A stretch of DNA of 64,000 bases. It comes from Nageia nagi (lineage: Eukaryota; Pinophyta). Position numbers and translations under genes: made by a program. The stretch lies in NCBI GenBank assembly GCA_050084985.1, contig JBITNC010000001.1, positions 140,306,001-140,370,000 on the forward strand. Direction: 5' to 3'. The notes beneath the pieces are model-generated. The model worked only from the letters and a program-made list of their open reading frames with translations, had not been told where the DNA came from and did not search any database. Each line of letters opens with the position of its first letter. Positions within the stretch are counted from its first letter, which is position 1. This document shows, piece by piece, positions 35,401-47,818 of this stretch.

Positions 35401-36669
35401 TCTATAACATTTGTTGAGAAATTCATAGAGTTTGATCTATGGGTCCACATGGTTCAAAATCAAAGTCAGAGAGTATGTCAAGGTTAGTCCCATCCTAAAA
35501 TATCCCATATTTTACTTGTTCACATGATCATTGTATGATAGAGTTTAGAATTTTCTTCATAAGGAGTCACTATATAGGGGGGCAATGTCACCCATGCCTA
35601 GTTAGTTTGATCATCCTCATAGTCCTAATGAAGATATGGAGAAAGTGTGTTAATGCTTAGCTTGCTTGAGAGTTCCATCTAGGATGCCTACATCATCACA
35701 TAACTATTTTCTTGATTATTTCCATGCAATAAAAACTACCCTTTATGAGGGTGATACCACTTTTGAGTATAAGAGGAGTCCTGATAGAGCATACTATATG
35801 CCACCTTCACCCCATGATACAATTGTTCCTCATAATACCCAGCCCTAAAGTAACCCATATTATATAATTGATGTTGTTCAAATTGCATCATATGTTAAGA
35901 TGAAGGAGCAAGTCCTATGTACTCTTACCAATAACAAACATGGGTTCTATTACAAAGAAAATGATAAACACCCTCCATGTTCACCATCCTCATCATATCG
36001 CCTTAAGATTTTTTATTTCTCTATTTATACCTTTATGGATTCATCTCATGATCATAGACATACTATGACAACCCCCATTATGTGTTAGACCAAGTCACTT
36101 GAAACAATCATATTGAATAAATATATAATCAACCTACTTCCCTTCCACATCCTTGTACTCAAGGTCATAAAGTGTAGGATAATATCTTATAATCTCTACC
36201 TACACATACTCAGTCTCGCTTTGTTGTCCTAGATATACCATTATTTATCCCATCATAAATAGTTGTATATCAATTGCACCCTCACCACCAAGTACCACAT
36301 GAACCAAAACCCCAAAAGGTTTCACACCCTCGCTAGCCAATTTCGATGAGGTAATATTCCTATCCATAACCTTATCATCCTTCCCTATCGCTACTGCAAC
36401 CAATGTTTAAGGAAACCCATTTGCATGTACCTCATATACTACCACTGTAATGAGTGCCTAGGGAGCCCTATATGCATGTACCTATCATACAACCACTACT
36501 TAGAGTACCTAGAGAACCCCATCTATATCCACATCTTGATGAGTGATTGGTCATGCATAAACCACCCCCACTTCATCCTAGTATTAATGCTTATCCAAAT
36601 ACATAATACCATCCCAATGACTAGGGTTTGGAGTATGATCAAGATCCTCATATATCCTTAGGGTATATA
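35400..36669 (+). pseudogene. Gypsy remnant B, N-terminal gag-like region
   Basis: Plus-strand frames are rich in Tyr, Pro, His and Ser (for example 35666-35848, ending YYMPPSPHDTIVPHNTQP). They lead to an imperfect ~54-57-bp repeat at about 36420-36535 that encodes HVPHI/PREPYMHVP-like units. The stretch runs up to the non-autonomous LTR element at 36670 and continues beyond it at 41924, where a retrotransposon gag domain is clear. Assignment as the N-terminal gag tail rests on that continuity. Confidence 0.5.
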
Positions 36670-37461
36670 TGTAAGATCCCAATCACAAATTCAAGTGCAA
36701 TTAAATCAAAAACACAAAAGTATACTCCAATGTCTAACCTAGGGTATCCAAATAAAGCTCAAGCAATGTAATAATGCAAACATCTAGCCAATACTAGTAG
36801 ACACAAATATTCAAACCCTCATAATGCCGATGTATGGCTTACACAAACATATACATGCAAAGTAATCCAACGATGCCAATAGATAAGTATGCATAACACA
36901 AATATGAGATCCAATAGCCCACGACTTGTATTAGGATGTATGATAAAACAAGATACAATACTAGGCCCAAAGGGCTAACTAGGGCACAATGAATATCCTC
37001 AATGTTGGATGGATAGAACACTGAATGGGACAACCTTAATCCCTCGGAATCTAAATCTTCACCAAAGAAGCCCTCTCCAAACCCTGGAAACCAATTGAAT
37101 GGTAGGAGTGTGACCTTGAAATACCATCAAATGGGCTAGGATACTAAACCAAATCCATATATTAATAGGATCCCTAAGCCTATCAAACCTCCTAGATGTT
37201 GCACCTAGGGATATTGCTTGACGTTGCACCAAGACTTTTATCTTCTAGATAGTAAGTGTATAATCAATAATTTGTATATCCAACAATGATTAGGTTGACA
37301 TATAGATTTGATTATTGTATAATTAATAATAATTTTTGCATAATCAATCATATGTATATCCAACAATCATATTGAATGCATAATTAAATAATTAAATATA
37401 TACAATGAGGGAATCCATTGGATTCCATAATTAATTACAATAATCAAAGGGGGATGTCATA
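36670..37461 (-). repeat. 3' LTR of the non-autonomous element, 792 bp
   Basis: Matches 40756-41918 at both ends ('ccaatagataagtatgcataacacaaatatgagatccaat' region near 36878 and 'attaaataattaaatatatac' near 37382). It lacks an internal ~370-bp block present at about 41400-41820 of the other copy, having instead a short AT-rich stretch with a repeated 'tgtatatccaacaat'. Confidence 0.88.
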
Positions 37462-37829
37462 AAGCCTCCCCTCTCGAGATTGCTTGCCCTTAAGCAATTA
37501 CAATACAATCTAGGGTCCCAAGCTCATCTCAGAGAATAGAGTCTATCATGCTCAAGTGAAGAAATCATATCAATATGCATCCAACAAACTCAACCTCAAG
37601 AGTGTGCACATCAGCCTTCCAAAAATCAGCAAGTGTATGATACTCAAGTATTAAATAAAAATCAACATGCAATGGCTCAAAATTAGTCCTCAAGATTTCC
37701 CAATCAATGTGCAAACATGTATCGATAGTTGGCAAAAAGGTTGCCGACTTTGGTTCTTCATAATTACCCTCAAATGGTGTAAGGAGTGCCAACCAAAAGG
37801 TCTCTAACTATGTACTAATGGCAGCAAAC

Positions 37830-38830
37830 AAATGAGGACCTTAAATACCAACAATAATCCAAACAAAGCCTCTTATCATCACCAAATAGTCATAAATGAT
37901 TGTAGCCATTAAGATAGGGATAGTAGTAATCTTTTTGAAACTATTTTTAGCCATGTTAGTGATGGAACAAATAAATAACATGTCTAAGATTTTAGTGCAC
38001 TCATATTCATTTAAATCAACCAATCATGCATTACATTTTGAAATATGAACAACCATATTGCAAGGAGTAATTTAAGCCAAAAGAGTGCATATCAAATCTA
38101 CAAATACAATGAACTTATTTTCATTTAACTTAGTTCCAATTGAGAACCAAATGAAGTGAAAACATGTTTCACCATTTCTCAAATCAACAACAAACTTATT
38201 CCCCCAGAGGAAAGCCCCTATCAAGAGAAGAGCATTCCTTATATCATCTACAACAATCCTTATTGCATCAACAATAAGTGCAACCTTTATTGAGTGTGTA
38301 TCAATCCCAAAAATATGAGCAAAGAGTACAACAATGGCCTCATTTTCATCAACAATTAATGTAGCCCATAGTGTTGCCACATCAATCCCAACTAATGTCA
38401 CAAATATTACCTCAAAAAGATAAGGATTCAGCCTCAAAATTAAATGAACATGTAGTCCAAAAACTCCTAGAAAATGCACCTACAATAGTCCTCTTTCCTT
38501 TGAAAATTTCAATCCCTATTGTCCTCGAAAGTATTGTCCAAACAACCAAGAATGCAGCCCAAAATGTTGACAATAATAGCAACATTTCAATCCTAATTAT
38601 CTCCATGATCATTGTCTCTAAATGCAAGGATTTGGTCCCCAAAATTGCCAGAAACTCAATCCATATTAAGAAAAAAATGACACCAATCTCACTAATCTTC
38701 AAAACACCCTTAATTGGAAGGTTAAAATTGGCAAAGTTCTCACAAAAATCAAGGAGTGTAAAGCTTAAAATAGGGACATTGGGGCAACAAATGTAAAATT
38801 AAACATTGGGGCTAAAATTGTGAAGACCAT
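37830..38830. other. Low-complexity, weakly repetitive part of the element interior
   Basis: Frames are open on both strands (38072-38479 and 38412-38702 minus, 38371-38796 plus). On the minus strand they give Val/Ile/Leu-rich text in which VVDDIRN, VGIDVATL and similar words drift past with irregular spacing. This looks like decayed short tandem repetition rather than a protein gene. The strongest plus-strand frame is Asn/Lys/Ile-rich without domains. Confidence 0.35.
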
Positions 38831-39293
38831 AATTGAATAAAGTGTCCCAAAGAGTCTTTCATCTTCCCTTATCAAATGTTACCCTTAAGATGTACCAACT
38901 TGGATCAAAGAAAAATCAAATACAGATTCTTTCCTTCTAAATTAGAGCATACCAAGCACAAAGATAAAGAGTGAAACCTCCTATTAGTGCATAAATTATC
39001 CTCATATGTTACAACCTTTTGGAGCAGCAAAGTAACTTTTAAAATGACATGATTCCTTACCCCAAACAGTGATGAATTTTTAAGAACATAGTGGCCATAA
39101 AAATCAACAAGTGTACCTTCCTTCTTCTTGATGTCTTGGCTACAAGTAGATGTGTCATGAGAAAATATGATGCCCTTCACATGTTCAAATCCTTCAGGAA
39201 AAGCTATGATTCCCAAAAATAAATAAACAACTAAAGTGAGCTAAAACAAGTGAGACTATTGCACCATGTCATGTGCCAAGGATCCAAGTGGTT

Positions 39294-39941
39294 CTAAGAA
39301 CCATCAAGTCTATCATCATAGGTTGAAACTATTTTCCCTTTCTCTTCTAAGGCTATTTTGGAAAACTTCATGCTTTCATTTTCATTCCCCATGATCACGT
39401 ACAACCTTCTTAATCTCCCATTATTTGCTAACATACCTGGATCCCATGGAGCTAGAAGACTATTGCAATTCACATGAAAATTTGATTCTTTCAACAAATC
39501 ACACCTTAAAACCAAAGGCATGAAACTAGTATGTGCATACTCACAATATGATTGAAAAGTTTCAACATTCACATCTACATCAAGATTCTTATTCTTCACT
39601 ACATTCTAAATAAATGAGAGTGATTGCATTTTGAAGGAAATATTTTGGAACTCTACTTGACATACCTCATGTAGTGATATAATGATTTCGGATTTTCCAA
39701 GATCTAAAATAGCATTCTCTTCTTTGCAATCTTTATCTTCCTCCATGTTAGATTCAAAGCCATCTTCACCTTCCTTACTACTATTTCTGAAAACCAAATC
39801 TAAAACAACAATGACTCTTTCCTCTTTCTTTCCAATATCAACATCATGCAAAAATTTTGAATTATTATCATATAAATCAGAATTGATTTCACACCTTTTT
39901 AGAGTGTCAACATGGCTGGTCCAAGATTCCTCCTTTGCCAA
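39294..39941 (-). pseudogene. Unknown ORF in the non-autonomous LTR element, one in-frame stop
   Basis: 39941-39606 and 39599-39294 are in the same frame, separated by one stop and two codons, giving about 215 codons. The first half is acidic and Lys/Glu-rich (VFRNSSKEGEDGFESNMEED). The second contains CEYAHTSFMPLVLRCDLL and APWDPGMLANNGRLRRLYV. A further frame, 39216-38905, lies downstream after a shift. No zinc knuckle or protease motif was seen, so it is not evidently gag. Captured host sequence or an element-specific protein are both possible. Confidence 0.45.
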
Positions 39942-40755
39942 TTCTCCTTTTTGTCCAATATTGGGTGCCCAAGCTCCTTGGTGCTCAACGCAAGGTGCTT
40001 AACCTCTTCTTGGTTCAACATTGGGTGCCAAGCCTTCTTTATGTCCAACATGGGGTACTTGACTTCCTCTATGCCTAACTTGTGATGTCAAGACTCCTCC
40101 TTGTCTATCCTCACCATCGAATCTAGGAATCTTATCCATTCCTCTTGATTCCCTTGGAATTCTTCCTTGGTATTTTTGTGACCATGGTGGGGATGAACAT
40201 GATGGTGGAGAATGTTGAATTCTTCTTTATGCATGAAGAGTGTCTTGAGATTTGAAATCCTCTTTGTATTTTATGTCATTTTCTCCACACTCTTTCATAT
40301 GACTAGATTAGAATGATCAGGGCTGGTGTAACCCACAACATCTCTTCTTGGGGAGTTTCTTTGGAGAAATGCATTTAACTCCTCAGTTTGTTATTGTATC
40401 TATGTTGTCAATGATTTACAAATATGTATGAGCTAATCATACTTCTTTGTTTCTTTCCATGATGCCATAGTCTTCAAAACCCTAACTCAAAAATCTGAAA
40501 TCCTCATATTAATTTTTTCTAATTAGTCGAGATAATAAACCAAGACTTTTTGTACCTAAAAATGGCCCTCATATTTGCAAATATATTCTCCAAACCCTAT
40601 ATGAATTAATCTAAGAATTCAAAATTTTTTGAAAAATTATCGTTTTGACCTGAAAGTTGGTCATTTACGTGCAGGACCTCCCAATCTACTAGTTCAATTT
40701 GTCTCTAGCTATATCTTAACCACACAAGCTAGCCAGATCTAAGCTCTAATACCAC

Positions 40756-41918
40756 TATAAGATCACAATCACAAATTCAAGTGTAAATGAATAAAAAACA
40801 AATAAGTATACTCCAACATTTGACCCAAGGCATACAAATAAAGCTTAAGCAATGTTATAATGCCAATGTCTAGTCAAGACTAGCAAAAACAAGTATTCAA
40901 ACCCTTACAATGCCAACATATGGCTTACACAAACATATACATGTAAAGTAATCCAACGATGCCAATAAATAAGTATACATAACACAAATATGAGATCCAA
41001 TATCCCACAACTTATATTGGGATGTATGATGAAACAAGATACAATACCAAGCCCAAAGGGCTCAACTTTGGCCTCCAAGGAGCCAACTAGGGCATAACGA
41101 ATATCCTCAATGTTGAATGGATGGAACATTGAATGGGACAACCTCATTCCCTTAGAATCTAAATCCTCTCCATCGAAGGAGCCCTCTCCAAACATTGCCA
41201 ACTAACTAAATGGTAAGAGTGTGACCTTGAAATACCACCAGATGGGCTAGGGTGCTACACTAAAGCTATAGATTAATAGGATTCCACAGCCTGTCAACCT
41301 CCTAGATGTTGCACCTACAGATAATGCTTGATGCTATGCCAATACTTATGTCCTCTGGACAGTAAGTGCATAATCAGTAATTTGTATATCCAGCAATGAT
41401 ACTCCAATGGATAATATGGCTTTCCTAGATCTAGATCTCACTTCAAAGTCATCACCCAATCCCCTCAAACCCTAATGATGTCACCTAGGAGTCATTTCAG
41501 GCCCAACATGGGTATTTGGACCTCCCTCATACTCCATGTGAGTCCTCAAGCTCAATGTGGGCTTAAGGATGCATGCGTGGATCAAGGAGGCATGCATGGA
41601 CATCTAGGGGGCAACGTGGGTGTCATGGGACAACATGGAAGTTTAGAAGTCTTCCCAAGGCTGGCACATGTGTATAAGTGCTCATCCATGCTCTAAGTGC
41701 TAAATATACCTTATGATTCCCACAATCATGTTTTGGGATCTCCAAATACATTAAAACATACTAAACTACACTTGGGGCTCACAATGGGGTCCAACAAACC
41801 TTTATATCTTATATCCCAAGTATTAACTAATAAAGCATAATTAAATAATTAAATATATACAAAGAGGGAATCTGTTGGATGCCAAAATTAATTACAATAA
41901 TCAAAGGGAGACGTCACA
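40756..41918 (-). repeat. 5' LTR of the non-autonomous element, 1163 bp
   Basis: Longer partner of 36670-37461. The additional block (about 41400-41820) is less AT-rich and holds a 73-codon plus-strand frame (41475-41696) of no recognised kind. An internal deletion in the 3' copy is the simpler explanation, because short repeats flank the gap there. Confidence 0.88.
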
Positions 41919-41923
41919 ATATA

Positions 41924-44640
41924 GAGAAACCATATTATCTGATTATCACAACACATTCTCTTCCTCTCCTACCAAGACTACATGACAAGACAAAGAAATC
42001 AAACGAGATTATGAAGAGGTTAAAACTAGTGGAAGCTTAATTACATACACAAGGTGCTCAAATGTTATTATATGAATTTGTATGCAAGGAACCCATTCAT
42101 CCAAATATTCTAACTAAATACTACCCCTTTATGTTTTAGGTCCATAAGATAGAACCATTGAAAGGAAAAGAGGACCTAAAGGAACACTTAACAAAGTTCA
42201 AGTATTCTAACTACTTGATTACTAGTGATGATGTGCTTATGCTTTGAACTTTTCCCATGATGCTTGTTGGGAAAGCTATGGATTGGTATCCCTATTTACC
42301 AAAGCATGCAATCTTTTCATATGCATAGTCAACGAACTTATTTTTAGAGAATTTTAGGATCAATGTCAAAGAAAAGTCCTCTATCACATACAACAAAAGG
42401 TTGAAATATTTTTGAAGGAGTCTGTCATCAATTTCATGTCTAAATGAAGATTCATTTTTACAAGCATAAATTATACACTCTCTTATGAAGAACTTGTTAA
42501 AATATTCAGTCAAATTTGTATTCATCCTATAGCCATTTGGATTCAACAATACAAAACCTTTGAAGAGGTAGTTGCCCAGGTTGTACTAATAGAAAAAGTG
42601 AAGACGCAAGATAGGGGAATGAAAGTTAAAAAGAAAGATAATTATCAATGGTTCAAGAATAGGGGATAAATATAATAAGAAACACCAAGTTAAAGGAGTC
42701 TCAATTGTTATTCCCCCTCAAAGGCCACAAAATCTTGTGCCATAAGTCTTCTTAGTACCTCTATTAAATCTGATTAGATTTGAGGAAAGTGGACAAAATA
42801 ATTAGAGATAACACAACCCTTTATGTCCGTCATCCTAGTTTACACGATTAGTAGAACCACTTTTAGATATTTTTAGAAAACTTTATCACTCAAATGATTA
42901 GTCTTCCTAAAATCAAACTATAAAATCCTAATGCTCAAACTCTCAATAGGAGCATTGTAGCTTCCATTGTCAAATGGGTCATGATGCCAATAAATGTCGC
43001 ACCTTCAAGCATTAGTTTAAGATATGATTTATAATGGAAAATTAGATGTGGATAATTATCTTTCCCCCAAAATCAACATCCATGGATATATCAAAATCTT
43101 TTTCTAATGTGTCAATCATCACTCCTAATCTGATAATTCATAACAAGATTCTTTAACAACCTTTTGTAGTCATGATCAATATTGCAAATAGAAATTAGAG
43201 AGGTCCATATTGACCACCACAACTACAATGTTAAAAATAGAGTACAAAACATCCTAGTAGAGTCAATTATCCTCCTCCTAAGAGGATGCAAATTTCAATG
43301 ATGGGAGCTTTGAGAAATCAGTTACAATTAATGTCAACTAAGTTATCTTTATTTAAATTGTTGCAACATTCCAAACCTCATCAGGAGGTAATGAACCAAC
43401 TTTTACAATCCATAAAGTTGGATCTTAGTTATCTATAAAGTTTTCGATATTGTGTGAAAATATCAAGACTTGTAATCAACCAACATAATTATTTAACAAG
43501 TATGAGATCAAAGATTATAAGCATCCTAAAGGTCCATATCCTCCATCGCATATTATTATTGATATGGATGGAAAATACTTTAAAAGAATACTCATTGATG
43601 ATGGTTCTATAATAAATACTATCTCTTCAGTGCTACTTGGTAAATTAAAATTACCATGCTCATAATCAACACCAACTTTGCGTTTACACGCCTTCAATGA
43701 TACTTTGTATCCTACAATGAGAAAAATGGTGTTACCTCTTACTATTTGGGGTATACATTATATATGTGTTACTACATGTTGAAGGAGACTTACAGTAAAA
43801 TATCCTTTTGGGTTGACATTAGATCAAAGAGATGTAGTGTATGGCCTCAATACCCCATGGTTATTTGAAATATGCTAATGAGGGCCTTATTCACTGCATA
43901 CCAATTTATGATAATACTTTTTCCTACTACAATAATATTCAAATGGATATTTGCATGCATACGCCATTCATATATTTCTACTTGATCATCATTGCTTCTA
44001 CTTCATCACCACTCCCATCACACCTTTCGTTTGTTCATCCCTCATCTAGATCATCATCCTTGAGTTCTAATCCTCCCTTCCACTAGTCAACTCATGGTCA
44101 TACAAGTCACCCTTTTGCTTCACCTAAGTTGTATCATATACACCATTTTTAAAAATTACTAATGATTATACTTATTCAATGTGCATACCTACTAACTCAT
44201 TTCATCCATCTTCCCTCCCCTATATCTTGCATGTCCCAATGTATCATCATCACTAACATATATTCCTACGAAACAACTATCTTGGGTAGAGTGTACCCAT
44301 AAGTATAATGAAATACATGCTATATCATTATCATAGCTTGAGGTAAGTCCTGTATCTAATCCTATTATCCACAATGTTCAATAGGATGGAGATCCTTTAG
44401 ATATTTATCCTATTAAGTTTTAGTTTACTAGTCTTGGATTTGGGGGAATATGAGATACATGATGCAACCTTCGATATACCCACTATCTACGAAGTTATTC
44501 ATCCACCCCTATCATCCATATTCATTGGTTAGTTGGTTTAGTTCGATATTTCTCCAAACCAAATACTTTTTGCTTATGCAAGACCTGATGTTCCATCCTA
44601 GAATTTGACCTACTTGACCTACTTTTTTGTGAAAATTTGA
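41924..44640 (+). pseudogene. Gypsy remnant B, gag domain to protease
   Basis: About 42140-42560 encodes a Ty3/gypsy gag domain (KEDLKEHLTKFKYSNYLI, MLVGKAMDWYPYLPKHAI, NLFLENFRINVKEKSSIT). A zinc knuckle CSFHCQMGHDANKC lies near 42957-43000. The protease-like stretch IIIDMDGKYFKRILIDDGS lies near 43550-43610, with DDGS in place of D(S/T)G. Stops and shifts occur throughout. Sequence after about 43900 is Ser/Pro/His-rich and loses homology. RT and integrase are absent, truncated near 44640 before LINE B. The non-autonomous element splits it from 35400-36669. Confidence 0.8.
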
Positions 44641-44749
44641 CCTACTTGTCACGCCATGCTTGTTCTTTTCTCTAAAAATATTTTAAAAGATTCAAAGGGA
44701 ATGCCCAAAAATTTAAACATTTCTCCAAGGTTTAACCATTGCCCATTGA

Positions 44750-46985
44750 AAAGAAGCTAGCCAATCAAGGCAATCCGACTAAGCTTGTCTATAGCAAGAG
44801 GTTTTACGCCATTGAATACTTGAATCACACACTTTGCATAAAGTGTCAAGACATTTGAAAGCTTGTAAAACGAAGTTCTTATTTTCTCTAAGAGTAAGAA
44901 AAGAATGATCAACGAAATGGCCATTGATTAATTGACCATGATTCCCAGGAAGAGAAATCCCATGGACTAGCTTTTGGTATGCTTTGTTTGCTAGCAGATA
45001 GCTGAAGGCTTTAGTTGCTAACACACAAAGCGACGGAGCTAGAGGGAAACCCTATCTGACAAACCTAAACAAACCAATGGAGTTGATTTGCAATCCATCA
45101 AGAGTCAACACAACTGAAGCATGGCTGAAAAGCATTTGAACTGACACAATAAAATTTGGGCCAAAGCCCAAGGCTTTGAGAATAGCCAGAATGAAATGAC
45201 CATTCTATCTTGTCATAAGCTTTTTCGAAATCAATTTTGACAAAAAGAGTATCTTATTGGGTGGAATGAACCCACTCCATACCCTTCCAAACAACAATAA
45301 CATTGTCCATAATATATTTGCTCTTTATAAAACCAATTTGTTCAAGACGAACAATCTAGGATAGTAAAGGTTTGAGCTCAACGGTCAATGTTTTAGCAAT
45401 AATCTTGTAGCTGACATTGAGGCGAGTAATGGGTCTCGAACTGGAGATGAGCTCCAAGTCTCCTGACTTAGGAATGAATTTAATATTCCCTTTATTGATG
45501 ATAACCCCCAAAAAACCCATAAAGAGGGCTCCTTGATAGACACAGAAAAGATCAAGACCAACAACATCCTATAAAATTTTATAGAATTCACATGGAAAGA
45601 TGTCTAACCCAAGGGCTTTTTCATTCACCTTGCAAGCAAAAGCGTTCCTTAAGAGCATCTTGCCTATCCTCTGTAAAATTCTTGAGAGGTGAAGACCTGA
45701 GTATAGTGCTTGACAAAAGCATTAGCTATATCAGAGGCTATGTGACCCGAACATTCTCATCAAGAATGGCTTTGAATTAGATTACAAACCTTGGAGAGCG
45801 GAGTCATTGAAAAAACTTTTTAAAAACTTTATCACCCACTTTGAGCCAGTGAAGCCGACCTCAGATTTGAGCACCTTTAGCTTCATACACCTCTACTTTT
45901 CTCAATTCATGTCGAATTGTTGCGACATATTGCTAAAGAGGAATATACAAGGGGTTGGCTTCCAATTGAATAAAAGCATGATCAAATCCATCATGAAGGG
46001 CTCTACTAGAGCGTTTACGAATCTGAACAAGCTTAATGCCAAAAGTTCTCAACACTGAGGTGGTTCTTAGGATTGCATTATTCCACTAGCTAATCCAACC
46101 AACCTTGTTAGTATGTCTTGGGACAAGGTTCTAGATTCTGCAATATGGGCTTTGGTAGTTGGGTGGTGTAAGATAGAGACATTGAGAAAAAACTGAGAAT
46201 GAAAGGTGCAAGGCCTTTGGAGACGAGAAGCAATTTTAAAAACAATTAGCATATGGTCAAAAATGGTGTTGCCCAGAGAGGCTAGGACCATGGGTACTGC
46301 TGGAGAAACTCTAAAAAGCAAAACCAGAGTGATCAATGAGCATGGCACTATCCAATCGTTTAATCACTTTGCAATCACCTAACTAAAAGTTAAACTAGAT
46401 GTACCAAAGAAAATATGAAAAGCTATGGGTATTATGACAAGTATTGGGGTCGACCAACCCATGCTTATTTTTAAGAACCACGTGTCTATTACCCTCACAC
46501 AACATCACATGGGAAGACCTATTTTATCATTAAACTTCTCAATCATGTTAAAATCCCCACAAAACAACCATCCAACCTAGAAAAGAGACAAAGCAAGCCA
46601 TCGCCATAACGAGCTTCTATGCAGGCCATGATTAGAGGCATAGATATTGACAACTCCAAAAGGTTATCCATCAATATCAAAAAGGGTCCACACCACCTAA
46701 TAGGAAGGCTCCACCCCCCACAAGACCAAAAGGGAATTCCACCTCAAAGGAATCAAAGTGATGGCAACTCCTCTACCCTGACAATGATTAGTAGCGTACA
46801 TAGAGCTACTTGACCACAAAAAAGAACTGGCACACTCAAGTTGAACTCTGAAATTTTAAATTCTTAAAACAAAGAAAATTTAATTTACCGTAGAAACTAG
46901 TAACTTTGGCAATTTCACTGTGGACCAAATATTTTCAAACTGGGTCCATCAACCTTCTAACATTCCATGACATAAAAATCATTGC
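44750..46985 (-). pseudogene. LINE B, L1-type: endonuclease and reverse transcriptase, truncated at both ends
   Basis: Read on the minus strand from 46985: endonuclease start MSWNVRRLMDP, then GVVNIYA near 46640, the WLFCGDFNMIE motif near 46560, and C-terminal blocks to about 46150. A linker with EVYEAKGAQ (about 45885) parallels LINE A. RT follows: FVKIDFEKAYDKIEW near 45230, LDGLQINSIGLF near 45090, and the catalytic motif, altered to FVDHSFLTL, near 44905. It stops soon after WRKTSCYRQA near 44780, without the zinc region, next to gypsy remnant B. ORF1 is missing. The 5' junction lies just beside the stop codon of a coding-like exon at 46979-47112. Confidence 0.85.
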
Positions 46986-47112
46986 ATGGAGTTCAAGATC
47001 ATATCACTATCGAGCTCATCGTCATCATCAATATCAATGCCAAAATCCTTGGTATCCTCTAGTTCACCAAGCGAAGCATAAAGGTTTGCAAGAAAGTTTG
47101 CATGATTGATGC
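46979..47112 (-). CDS. Coding-like exon downstream of RAD17, unidentified
   Basis: A consensus acceptor (tatgttcgcag) opens a 44-codon frame, GINHANFLANLYASLGELED followed by an acidic tail ending MILNSMQ and TGA. Its first codon is completed by the G ending the segment at 47477-47561, so the two join in phase. The stop overlaps the 5' junction of LINE B, so the original 3' end may have been displaced. I do not recognise the protein. It could be an alternative terminal exon of RAD17 transcripts or a separate gene. Confidence 0.45.
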
Positions 47113-47818
47113 CTGCGAACATACTAAATATATTAACTACAAATTATGCATTTGATTGAGAGGAATTTATGAAGTAGACCACACAATATTCAAATAACAT
47201 TCACAATGCAATATAATCATATTTTCTCCACAAGTGCAACAAATATTTTTGGGTGCCTAATAACTTTCATTTTCTGATAGTTATATATCACTAACACAAA
47301 GCTAATAGGAAAATTAAAAAATTTGGAATCCAACTATTTTGAATCAGTTATTAGTAATATGATTTAGAGGCCACTTCAAAATAACACCCCAAGTATCTAC
47401 GAAGTATTTTTTTTACGCATTCTTGTGAACTGCATAAGATGTTCCAAATTAATTACTGTTCCTCCAGAAGATTTACCTTTGTCAATGCTCTCTGGGTCAG
47501 GACAAAACTCTATAATATTAAAATGCTCTTCACAATGATGCATTATGCATATATTGCGATACTTTTGAAAAAAGTTCCAAATTCAAAATAAACCTATGAG
47601 AACATATATACAGTGGAAACAAATCCAATCTTCTAAAATGGCAAGCAACAATTTCAGATGTAGAGCAAACTGGCTTCTTATGGCTATGAAACCTAGAAAT
47701 CAAGAAAATGGAATTACCTAATACATTTTTGCCAACATCTTCTACATTAGATTCAATTTCTGTTTGGCATATTTCGTTCACATATCTTCAAATGCCTTTC
47801 TGAAACCATGTAAAATAA
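47113..47818 (-). other. RAD17 3' flank, probable 3' UTR plus unexplained exon-like segment
   Basis: AT-rich DNA after the RAD17 stop. Apart from 47477-47561 and the open stretch near 47700-47785 there is no coding signal. No clear polyadenylation site was singled out. Confidence 0.4.
47477..47561 (-). CDS. Coding-like exon downstream of RAD17, unidentified
   Basis: Open as YRNICIMHHCEEHFNIIEFC then PDPESIDK, 28 codons plus one base, between an acceptor-like 'ttcaaaag' and the donor AAAG|GTAAAT. A further upstream open stretch, about 47785-47700 (NEICQTEIESNVEDVGKN), could join it through a donor at AAAAAT|GTATTA. The start and the relation to RAD17, whose stop is only about 260 bp upstream, are unresolved. 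Confidence 0.4.

Larger units (their letters stand above)
36670..41918 (-). mobile_element. Non-autonomous LTR retrotransposon (LARD-like)
   Basis: Terminal repeats 36670-37461 and 40756-41918 begin TGTAAGATC (TATAAGATC in the right copy) and end GTCACA (GTCATA in the left). The flanking five bases are ATATA on both sides (36665-36669 and 41919-41923). On the minus strand the primer site TGGTATTAGAGC (40743-40754) follows the 5' LTR and a purine tract (GAGAGGGGAGG) precedes the 3' LTR near 37465. The 3.3-kb interior has no RT, integrase or protease. It sits inside gypsy remnant B. The unequal LTR lengths are explained in the LTR entries. Confidence 0.9.

Noticed and set aside
38371-38796. 141-codon plus-strand ORF in the non-autonomous LTR element
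   Set aside because: It overlaps similarly open minus-strand frames and is low in complexity. The element reads on the minus strand.
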